This document shows, one piece after another, positions 21,424 through 27,034 of a stretch of DNA of 27,034 bases. Under the pieces are notes generated by a model. The model worked only from the letters and a program-made list of their open reading frames with translations, ran no database searches and was not told the DNA's origin. The stretch comes from a virus, in the IMG/VR virus record IMGVR_UViG_3300036407_000018, positions 1 through 27,034 of that record; one strand, written 5' to 3'. The position numbers and the translations under genes are program-made. Position 1 is the stretch's first letter; each line of letters begins with the position of its first letter.

Positions 21424-22452
21424 ATGGCTCAATCTAAGACTTCCAAAAAGATCGTCACGCGACCGCGCGTGGCCGGTAAGTCAACGGCGTCTGCGCGTGT
21501 TGTCGCGCCCAGTGGCGAGCTCGGGCCCGTCGAGCCGCTGGTGCAACTCCGGCCGTATGCGGTCGAGCCGTTCTGGAATGATGATCTGCGCACCGCCTGG
21601 TGGGTTTGGGCGCGCCAGAAGGGCAAATCGTTTCACGCGGCCGCGAAAGCGTTGCGCCGGATGATGATGATCCGCGGACTACTTAGCGTGTTTGTCTCCG
21701 CGTCGATCCGATTAGGCCAGGAGTTCATTCGGAAGGAGGCGCAAATCTGGCTCGATGTGATGGGAAAATATCGACGCCGGCTCGCTGAGGGCGGCGCATT
21801 GAAGCTCGCGACGAGTGCCGACAATGAAGCCGGCGAGCTCCTCGATATCGACGCGATCGCGGATCTGTTCGAACACCAAAAGCTCGAAACGAAAATCTGG
21901 CACGACCGCACGACCTACAGCCGATCGATCGTCGTCGCGCCGAATCCTGACACCGCGGTCGGCTGGACCGGCGACATTTTCTTCGACGAGTTCGGGCGCA
22001 TGCCGGACTTCAAAGACGTACTCGAGGCGTGTTTGCCGTTCATGACGAGCAATCCGCAATTTCGAATGCTCGGCACGTCGACGCCGCCGCCCGACGATAA
22101 GCACTACAGCTATGAGCTGACCGTTCCCCAGGAAGAAAACTTCCCGGTGAATCCGAAGGGCAATTGGTATCGCAGCCAGGCCGGATTCATGGTGCATCGC
22201 GTCGACGCGTGGGACGCTGAAGCGGCCGGGATTCAGATGTACGACGACACGACCGGCGAGCCGGTGACGCCGAGCGAGCATCGCGCGCGGGCCTTCGATA
22301 AGACCGCGTGGGACCGCAACCACGGCCTGCGCTTCATCCGCGGCGGTTCCGCCGCGATCGCGCTGCACGTTTTACACGTCGCGATGACGCGCGGCGCGAC
22401 GGAAGGCATTGCGAGCGACATCACGGAACAAATCACGTTGGAGGCTGCATGA
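21424..22452 (+). CDS. Large terminase, ATPase half (Mu gp28-like N-terminal part)
   Basis: I give the ATG at 21424; a GTG at 21403 in the same frame is possible, and neither has a clear ribosome binding site. In the 342-residue product, Walker A is ARQKGKS at 63-69, Walker B IFFDEFGRM at 185-193 and the motif III coupling element LGTSTPPP at 216-223, all in the usual order for a terminase motor. The ORF ends at the ATPase C-terminal region and the nuclease is in a separate gene 292 nt downstream. The 3' end overlaps the next ORF by 4 nt. The gap of about 114 nt from the small terminase gene holds nothing I can recognise. Confidence 0.85.
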   Translation: MAQSKTSKKIVTRPRVAGKSTASARVVAPSGELGPVEPLVQLRPYAVEPFWNDDLRTAWWVWARQKGKSFHAAAKALRRMMMIRGLLSVFVSASIRLGQEFIRKEAQIWLDVMGKYRRRLAEGGALKLATSADNEAGELLDIDAIADLFEHQKLETKIWHDRTTYSRSIVVAPNPDTAVGWTGDIFFDEFGRMPDFKDVLEACLPFMTSNPQFRMLGTSTPPPDDKHYSYELTVPQEENFPVNPKGNWYRSQAGFMVHRVDAWDAEAAGIQMYDDTTGEPVTPSEHRARAFDKTAWDRNHGLRFIRGGSAAIALHVLHVAMTRGATEGIASDITEQITLEAA

Positions 22453-22745
22453 AGACCGACAAGCGCATCTCAGCCGAGCTCGCGGAAATCCGGCAGAAAC
22501 TCGATTCAATCGAGGAACACCTGGTGTGGCTGATCAAGCCAGACCAGCGCTTCGCAGTCGGTCGCCGTGTTGAGTTTAGTCGCCGCGCACGCAAACGCGG
22601 CTTCCCACTAAGGAAGCGGGCGACTCGCGGCATCGTCAAAGCGATCGATGGCTTCAGCGTCGTCGTTCTCCTCGACGGCTACAGAAAGCCGTCGAGCTAC
22701 CATCATGCGTTCTTCAATCCGGTTTCCGGACCGAAACTTTTCTGA
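22449..22745 (+). CDS. Small protein with SH3/KOW-like barrel between the terminase halves
   Basis: The ATG at 22449 overlaps the ATPase gene as ATGA, and the end overlaps the nuclease start by 1 nt. The 98-residue product has an N-terminal coiled-coil helix (ISAELAEIRQKLDSIEEHLV). A beta-rich basic part then reads FAVGRRVEFSRRARKRGFPL and RGIVKAIDGFSVVVLLDGYR, an SH3/KOW-like small barrel. It could bind nucleic acid or bridge the two terminase polypeptides. No named family recognised, but its coupling to both halves implies a packaging role. Confidence 0.65.
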   Translation: MKTDKRISAELAEIRQKLDSIEEHLVWLIKPDQRFAVGRRVEFSRRARKRGFPLRKRATRGIVKAIDGFSVVVLLDGYRKPSSYHHAFFNPVSGPKLF

Positions 22746-23464
22746 TGAGCAAGATCCGCGCGCTCACTCCCGCTGAGGCCTGGCCTGACGAGTGGAAATA
22801 CCTGCTCGGCGACGGACCGATAGCGGTCGGCGTCGATCCTGCGACGACGACAAAGAAGCTGAGCAATCCGACATCCATCGCGGTGACACAACGCGTGGGA
22901 CTCGATTACTTCGTTCGCGCGGTCATCCGTTTCAAAACTTCCGATCCGGCGGTGACGCGCGCATTCATCGATCGCGCGATCGATCTTCCAGGTGGCAAGC
23001 GTGTCCGGCGCGTCGTGATCGCGGCCACTTCTGAGCGGTTCTTCGCGACGGATGAGCGTAGCCGGCTCGCGGGCCGCGTGCCTGTCGAGCTCGTGATCGA
23101 AAGCGAGAAGGTCGGCTACATGGGCGAGGAGATGACGTACAAGCTCTACCTCGGAAATCTGCTCGTTAACACGCTGAACGATAATCTGCTCTCGCTGCCG
23201 AATGCTGTTTGGTTGCGCAACGATCTCCGGCAGCCGGAAGGCGCGACGTTCCAAGCGGACCCGGACGAAAATGGCAACCATGCGGACGCTTTTGTGGCCA
23301 TCGCCTGCAGCCTGCATGGATTGATCAGCGCGGGCGGACCAGTGATGGCCGCGGCAGTGCCTTTAAGCACGATTGGAGCGCCGCCACATCTGCGCCCGGG
23401 TCTCAAGAACCCGCTCGCACACCTGTTCCCGAAAAAGTATGCAGTTACTCACCGAGTCCGCTAA
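22745..23464 (+). CDS. Large terminase, nuclease half (RNase H-like)
   Basis: The ATG at 22745 overlaps the preceding TGA by 1 nt. The 239-residue product begins with a short helical lead and then IAVGVDPATTTKK, where D31 is the first catalytic Asp of the RNase H fold. Near the end, ENGNHADAFVAIACS (D181) is the usual last acid motif of terminase nucleases. The second acid (normally in a strand near 95-105, here VIAATSERFFATDE) is not obvious. This is the cutting domain normally fused to the ATPase. The 3' end overlaps the portal start by 26 nt. A split terminase is unusual but the order of genes leaves little doubt. Confidence 0.82.
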   Translation: MSKIRALTPAEAWPDEWKYLLGDGPIAVGVDPATTTKKLSNPTSIAVTQRVGLDYFVRAVIRFKTSDPAVTRAFIDRAIDLPGGKRVRRVVIAATSERFFATDERSRLAGRVPVELVIESEKVGYMGEEMTYKLYLGNLLVNTLNDNLLSLPNAVWLRNDLRQPEGATFQADPDENGNHADAFVAIACSLHGLISAGGPVMAAAVPLSTIGAPPHLRPGLKNPLAHLFPKKYAVTHRVR

Positions 23465-25019
23465 GCAACGCATCGCGAATTTTATCGTCACGCGCATCCC
23501 GATGTTGCGTCGAACGGTTTTCAAGCCGCTCCTGGCCGATCAATCGATCGCCACGGCAAACATCGACGCTGCCACAATCCATGCGATCCTGGATGGAACT
23601 GACACCGGTCAAACGAATGAGTACTTCGCGCTCTGCGATCTCATGCTCCTTTCGGATTCTCACATGCAAGGTGAGATCGCGAAGCGAAAGCTGGCACTGC
23701 TCGGCGATCAGCTGACGATCGCGCCGGCGAAAAAGAAAGACGCCGTCGACACTCGCGCAGCCGACCTTTGCCGCGAACAGGTCGACGGATTGCCGTCGTT
23801 CCTGGAATCGTGCGCGGCACTTCTCGACGGCTCGCTTTGGCCGCTCGCGATCGCTGAGAAGATTTTTCGCCCGGCGACGCGCAATCGGAAGCTGAGTTAT
23901 GAGATCGACAATCTTATCCGCGTGCCGCCGCGGCTGTTCGATTTCTCAACCGGCTTCCTGCGCATCTGGGACACGGATCGCACAACCGGCAATGTGCTCA
24001 GCACGACAAGCGAGCCCGATCCGATGCGCTATGTGATCCACCGTGGGCATCTCCTGAGCACGCCGGACTATCGCGGCGGCCCGATGCGCTCGCTCGTTTT
24101 CTGGTGGTCCTTCAGCGCGTTCGGCCGCGATTGGTGGGCGCGGTTCATGGATCGCTACGGCGCGCCGTTCATGGTCGGCAAGTACGACCAGGCCGATGAT
24201 GAGTCGCGGATTATTCTCGAAAACGCGTTCAGCCTCGCGAGCAAGATCAGCGGGCTTGTGATCTCACGCCAGACGGAGGTCGAGATCCACGAGGCGCAGT
24301 CAAAAAGCGGCGGAGAGGGATACGATTTGTTCCTGAAAACGAGCAACCGTGAAAAATCGAAGCTGATCGTCGGACAAACGACCAGCTCGGACGCTGAAAC
24401 GGGGGGGCTGAGCGGCAGTGGCGTTTCGAAGGTGCAGCAAAACGTCCGTAGCGATATCCGGCAATGGGACGGAGTCTCGCTCGGGAATACTCTCAAGCAT
24501 CAGCTGTTCGTTCCGTTCCTGCGGTTCAATGGCATCCCGGGCGATATCAAGATCAGCTGGGGCGGCGACGAAGCGGAAAGCATCGAGCAGGTTTCCTCCG
24601 CCGTCGCGAGCCTGAGTGGCGCCGGCCTCGAGGTGACCGATGACGGACTTGAGGCGCTGAGCGGTTTGATTGGGTTGCCATTGCAGCGCAAGAAAATCGA
24701 GGAGCCGCCGCCTGGTGCGCCGCCGACACGCGGCAAGGTGCTTCCCTTGTCTGTCGACTTGCCAGATCGCTATCGACTCGCGGAGACGGCGAACATTGTG
24801 ATCGCTCGCGAGGGCGCCGCGGATCTCGCGCGAGCCTTCAGCGGAGCGTTCGCGCCGATCGCGCGATTCGTCGCCGACAGTTCAGGACCTGACGATTTGA
24901 TCGCGAAGATCACCGCGCACTATTCCGGACCAAGTTGGCCGCCAGAGCGCGTGGCACCGTTGATTTTAGAAGCTTTGGCAGCAATGGCGGCGAACGGCGC
25001 CGCTCGTAATGCAGCCTAA
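23439..25019 (+). CDS. Mu gp29-like portal protein (DUF935)
   Basis: I chose the ATG at 23439 (MQLLTESAKQRIANFIVTRI); the open frame upstream only shadows the nuclease gene. The product has 526 residues, close to Mu gp29 (about 512). Family marks include DGTDTGQTNEYFALCDLMLL with SHMQGEIAKRKLALLG, the stretch IHRGHLLSTPDYRGGPMRSL, and FMDRYGAPFMVGKYD. The portal forms the ring through which DNA is packed and connects head and tail. The next gene in Mu is the MuF-type head protein; here a methyltransferase follows and MuF is at the far left of the window. The stop is in the same frame as the methyltransferase. Confidence 0.9.
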   Translation: MQLLTESAKQRIANFIVTRIPMLRRTVFKPLLADQSIATANIDAATIHAILDGTDTGQTNEYFALCDLMLLSDSHMQGEIAKRKLALLGDQLTIAPAKKKDAVDTRAADLCREQVDGLPSFLESCAALLDGSLWPLAIAEKIFRPATRNRKLSYEIDNLIRVPPRLFDFSTGFLRIWDTDRTTGNVLSTTSEPDPMRYVIHRGHLLSTPDYRGGPMRSLVFWWSFSAFGRDWWARFMDRYGAPFMVGKYDQADDESRIILENAFSLASKISGLVISRQTEVEIHEAQSKSGGEGYDLFLKTSNREKSKLIVGQTTSSDAETGGLSGSGVSKVQQNVRSDIRQWDGVSLGNTLKHQLFVPFLRFNGIPGDIKISWGGDEAESIEQVSSAVASLSGAGLEVTDDGLEALSGLIGLPLQRKKIEEPPPGAPPTRGKVLPLSVDLPDRYRLAETANIVIAREGAADLARAFSGAFAPIARFVADSSGPDDLIAKITAHYSGPSWPPERVAPLILEALAAMAANGAARNAA

Positions 25020-25047
25020 CCAAAACAGCGAGGAGACGCGTCTTATG

Positions 25048-25057
25048 TTGAGTTGAG
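25048..25057 (+). repeat. Tandem TTGAG duplication at the methyltransferase start
   Basis: TTGAGTTGAG follows the ATG at 25045. Two copies put the ATG out of frame with the methyltransferase; one copy would give ATG TTG AGA GTT in frame. This is either a recent 5-bp slippage or duplication event, or a switch. Two copies alone are weak slippage substrate. Confidence 0.7.
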
Positions 25058-25826
25058 AGTTAAACCAGTGCTGCGGTGGCCCGGTGGCAAAAGCCGGCAC
25101 CTGAAATACATCCTTCCGCTCATTCCGCCGCATCACTGTTATTGCGAGCCCTTCGCAGGCGGCCTCGCCGTCTTTCTCGCGAAGGAGCGATCGCGAATGG
25201 AAGTGATCAACGATCAAAACGGAATCCTGGTCGCGCTCTATCGAAACGCGAAGTTCCACGTCGAAGAGCTGATCGCCGAAATTCAGTGGATTTTGAATGC
25301 GCGGCGCGAGATGGAAGATTATCGCACCGAGCAGGGACTGACTGAGATTCAGCGCGTAGCGCGGTGGCTGGTCCGTAACCGGCTTTCTTACGGCGGGCTC
25401 GGCCGGCACTTCGGAATGGAGGGCGCGAGATCCTCGCGCGAAGCGACGCTGCGCAATCTCGCCGAACTCAATGCGCGGCTCGATCGAACGGTCATTGAGC
25501 AGATGCCTTACGAGAAGTGCATCGCGCACTATGACAAGCCCAACACATTCTTCTTCCTCGATCCTCCATACCTGAACGCCGATCCGGGCGTTTACGACGG
25601 CTGGACGGAAGATCAGATGCGGAGCTTCGCGGCGGTGATTCGATCGATTAAGGGCGAATGGGTTGTCACGGTCGACGACAGCCCCGCGACCCGTAAAATC
25701 TTCGCTGAGCATCGGCTCCGCGCGATCAAGTTCGACAACAAGCTGGCGACGATGCGTAACGGCAAGACGGCGATGCGGGAATTGATTATCACTCCGGCAG
25801 GATCGCGGAGACGCCGCGCTTCTTGA
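25053..25826 (+). CDS. dam: Dam-type DNA adenine methyltransferase (D12 class), irregular start
   Basis: Residues 8-15 (RWPGGKSR) and CEPFAGG (31-37) form the SAM-binding motifs, and DPPY at 170-173 is the catalytic motif. The 257-residue length fits Dam, which methylates adenine in GATC; the target here is not proven. The frame has no ATG: it opens at a TTG at 25053, while a good ribosome binding site (AGGAGA, 25031-25036) suits the ATG at 25045, which is out of frame and stops after three codons. TTGAG is duplicated in tandem at 25048-25057; with one copy the ATG would be in frame. In phage the enzyme may protect DNA or alter gene expression. Confidence 0.85.
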   Translation: MRVKPVLRWPGGKSRHLKYILPLIPPHHCYCEPFAGGLAVFLAKERSRMEVINDQNGILVALYRNAKFHVEELIAEIQWILNARREMEDYRTEQGLTEIQRVARWLVRNRLSYGGLGRHFGMEGARSSREATLRNLAELNARLDRTVIEQMPYEKCIAHYDKPNTFFFLDPPYLNADPGVYDGWTEDQMRSFAAVIRSIKGEWVVTVDDSPATRKIFAEHRLRAIKFDNKLATMRNGKTAMRELIITPAGSRRRRAS

Positions 25827-26016
25827 GCAGGCGTGAGAGCGCGTTGATTACCATCTCGCGGTACTTGCCTTCGAACGGCAGCCTCGCCGCGTAAGGTCGC
25901 AGGTCAATCTCTCGGCCTCGCGCCGGTCGGCGGATGTTCAAGCCGTCGTACCAACGCTGCGCGTCGTCCTGCGCCTGTTTCCAACTCAGCTGCCCATGAT
26001 CCGCGTCTCCCCGCTG
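25789..26016 (-). pseudogene. 5'-truncated leftward reading frame at the right edge of the element
   Basis: From 26016 down to a TGA at 25789-25791 a frame of 75 residues is open, ending SRLLKKRGVSAILPE and containing WKQAQDDAQRWYDGLNI and ARGREIDLRPYAARLPFEGK, which reads like true coding sequence. It is preceded directly by an in-frame TAA (26017-26019) and has no ATG, GTG or TTG near its N-terminus, so it is the C-terminal piece of a gene cut on its right side. It overlaps the 3' end of the methyltransferase by 38 nt on the opposite strand. I do not recognise the family. Confidence 0.55.
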
Positions 26017-26216
26017 TTAAAAGCTCCTGGAACGCCGCACCATGACCCATTTCAGTCATTCCCTCCAGCGCCGACTGTCGCGGCTGATCGCACTAAGTCG
26101 CACCATCGCGCGCCATTTCATTCATCCCGACTGCACTCCGTGTCTGCCGTCGGGAGCGTATCCTGCGTGGGATGCGCAGAGGGCTCGCGGCAGCTGATCT
26201 TGTGTCTCGTTAGGCC
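25827..26216. other. Junction region without a complete gene
   Basis: This stretch holds the truncated leftward frame up to 26016, then about 115 nt with no clear feature, then the right half of an attC-like site (26131-26215). A 51-codon plus-strand frame at 26042-26197 (MTHFSHSLQRRLSRL) ends inside the attC-like part; it might be a small cassette gene but has no supporting evidence. No clean transposon end or direct repeat is seen by eye. Confidence 0.4.
26131..26215 (+). repeat. Partial attC-like integron recombination site (3' half)
   Basis: The region ends in GTTAGGC (26209-26215), the GTTRRRY core where cassettes join. It shares long stretches with the site at 26631-26759, including GTGTCTGCCGTCGG, GAGGGCTCGCGGCAGCTGAT and TCTCGTTAG, over about 85 nt. 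The matching 5' half with GCCTAAC is not seen upstream, so the site appears cut by the element or by a deletion. Confidence 0.65.
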
Positions 26217-26636
26217 GTGAACGTCGTCGACGCTGTCAACACCGCCAAGTCGTTTGACCTCGCGGCGGACCGATGCTCCGAGCCTCGACCGCTGTCTCAG
26301 AACCAGTTTGAGATGCTTGCCGTCCCCGCGATCGTATGTCGCGCTTTTGCCGCTGAGGTCGGTCTCAAGGCACTACTCCTCCATACCGCTGGCGCGGCAC
26401 GCGGACACGATTTGCATGCGTTGTTCGGCCAGCTGCCCAGAGAGGTCCGAGATTCTCTCATCGCCGCTACCGGATTACCGTCGGCTGCATTCGACCGGGA
26501 GCTCGCCGGCGTAGCTCACGCATTCGTGGAGTGGCGCTACGTGTTCGAGACCGCACGAGCCGCAATCAACCTCAACTTCCTCACTAACTTTTCAAAGGCG
26601 GTTATCAACGCGTTACCGCGCACGACAACGGCCTAA
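26217..26636 (+). CDS. HEPN-like protein, integron cassette gene
   Basis: The GTG at 26217 lies 1 nt after an attC core; an internal ATG near 26313 is possible. The stop TAA at 26634-26636 falls inside the GCCTAAC of the next attC, as is common for cassettes. In the 139-residue product, residues 40-75 (VCRAFAAEVGLKALLLHTAG, then RGHDLHALFGQLP) follow the pattern of HEPN helical domains (E...LKALL...GHDL..LF). The R-x4-H ribonuclease motif is not evident. HEPN proteins often act in nucleotide binding, RNA cleavage or toxin-antitoxin pairs. Fold call moderate, function open. Confidence 0.62.
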   Translation: MNVVDAVNTAKSFDLAADRCSEPRPLSQNQFEMLAVPAIVCRAFAAEVGLKALLLHTAGAARGHDLHALFGQLPREVRDSLIAATGLPSAAFDRELAGVAHAFVEWRYVFETARAAINLNFLTNFSKAVINALPRTTTA

Positions 26637-26759
26637 CAAGGCGATGCAGCTGACCGCGAGCAAGTCCGTCGTTTACGCTTGGAGTGTCTGCCGTCGGAGG
26701 TCTATGCTGCGTCGCGTGCACAGAGGGCTCGCGGCAGCTGATCTTGCGTCTCGTTAGAT
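26631..26759 (+). repeat. attC-like integron recombination site (complete)
   Basis: The site starts with GCCTAAC (26631-26637) and ends with GTTAGAT (26753-26759), complementary core boxes 129 nt apart. Inside, GCAGCTGACCGCGAGC (26645-26660) near the start and GCTCGCGGCAGCTGATC (26727-26743) near the end form an imperfect inverted repeat, as required for the folded single-strand attC. The centre is not palindromic. Length and place between two ORFs on the same strand fit an attC. No integrase gene is in the window. Confidence 0.8.
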
Positions 26760-26767
26760 GTAGCGGC

Positions 26768-27034
26768 ATGTCGGCCAATCCACCGCTCGAAGCCAAGCAT
26801 TGGGGCACAGTGTTGCTCATGCTGCCGTTGAGCTTTGTCGCATTTCAGCTGGCGAACGGCCCCTATCTCATCCACCAGCCAGCAGCTTTCGTGTGGCTCA
26901 GCGCACTTGGCTTCTTCGTCGCCTTTATCGTAGCAGGCTTTCTTTGCGTTCGGTTCATCCCAGCAGCGATCACTTTCGTCTTGGCCGCAGTTGCATGGCT
27001 GTTTGCGCTCGTGATCCTCGCGCGCGAGTTGTGA
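26768..27034 (+). CDS. Small membrane protein, integron cassette gene
   Basis: The ATG at 26768 lies 8 nt after the attC core, and the TGA is the last codon of the window. The 88-residue product has three likely membrane helices (WGTVLLMLPLSFVAFQLA, FVWLSALGFFVAFIVAGF and ITFVLAAVAWLFALVIL) with short polar ends. No family recognised. Small membrane proteins are frequent among integron cassettes. It is complete, but its downstream attC would lie outside the window. Confidence 0.7.
   Translation: MSANPPLEAKHWGTVLLMLPLSFVAFQLANGPYLIHQPAAFVWLSALGFFVAFIVAGFLCVRFIPAAITFVLAAVAWLFALVILAREL

Noticed and set aside
21712-22368. Minus-strand ORF of 218 codons
   Set aside because: It is antisense to the terminase ATPase gene and is an Arg- and His-rich shadow.
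25048-25057. Classical phase-variable repeat tract in the methyltransferase
   Set aside because: Only two copies of the 5-mer are present, too few for frequent slippage, so I report it as a duplication and not as an established switch.
1-26150. Mu-type ends (TG...CA) with a 5-bp target duplication
   Set aside because: I compared 5-mers before TG on the left with those after CA on the right. The only match (TTTCA) would put the end inside a coding gene and is expected by chance.
26042-26197. 51-codon ORF before the first attC
   Set aside because: No ribosome binding site or family was found, and its stop lies inside the attC half, so I mention it only in the junction region.
1-27034. CRISPR array, rRNA genes or insertion sequences
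   Set aside because: No regularly spaced repeats, rRNA motifs or IS transposase other than the MuA-type one were seen.

Overview
The window is GC-rich DNA (judged by eye) holding a Mu-like transposable phage element, about 150 to 26,000, set against an integron gene-cassette array on its right side. The host cannot be named from the sequence. Degenerate heptanucleotide repeats in the MuF gene, Sec-type signal peptides and lipoboxes, and the base composition fit a Gram-negative soil bacterium, and a verrucomicrobial host is my best guess with low confidence.

Layout. (1) 1-156: the 3' end of a plus-strand gene of unknown origin, convergent with the element. (2) 150-15,566: a leftward operon of about 28 tightly packed genes, most overlapping by 4 nt (ATGA or GTGA). 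It starts with a Ner-like regulator and a ParB-like protein. It continues through a DDE transposase (MuA-like), a MuB-like AAA ATPase, an AP2-type DNA-binding protein, a Gam-type DNA-end protector, zinc-binding small proteins and a HerA-type ATPase. Many small unknown genes and a DUF2786 protein follow, and the operon finishes with a MuF-type head protein that has a JAMM-like C-terminal domain. A tRNA-Leu-like sequence lies inside one ORF at 5796-5910. (3) 15,567-15,635: a short divergent control region with nested inverted repeats. (4) 15,636-25,826: a rightward set with an XRE repressor, a secreted protein, Mu gp25/gp26-like small genes, a holin-like protein, five exported proteins including a pectate-lyase-fold tail-spike-like protein, small terminase, a large terminase split into separate ATPase and nuclease genes, a DUF935 portal and a Dam-type methyltransferase. 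(5) 25,789-26,016: a 5'-truncated leftward reading frame. (6) 26,131-27,034: one partial and one complete attC-like site, a HEPN-like cassette gene and a small membrane-protein cassette gene.

How the parts fit. Transposase, MuB-like ATPase and Gam would support replicative transposition, as in Mu. Small terminase, split large terminase, portal and MuF provide DNA packaging. No major capsid, scaffold or protease, tail tube, sheath, baseplate or endolysin gene is visible, and MuF, normally next to the portal, lies at the opposite end on the other strand. The element is therefore rearranged and partial, a decayed prophage, or a helper-dependent element that keeps packaging but not capsid and tail genes. 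The truncated frame next to the cassette array suggests that its right end has been cut away.
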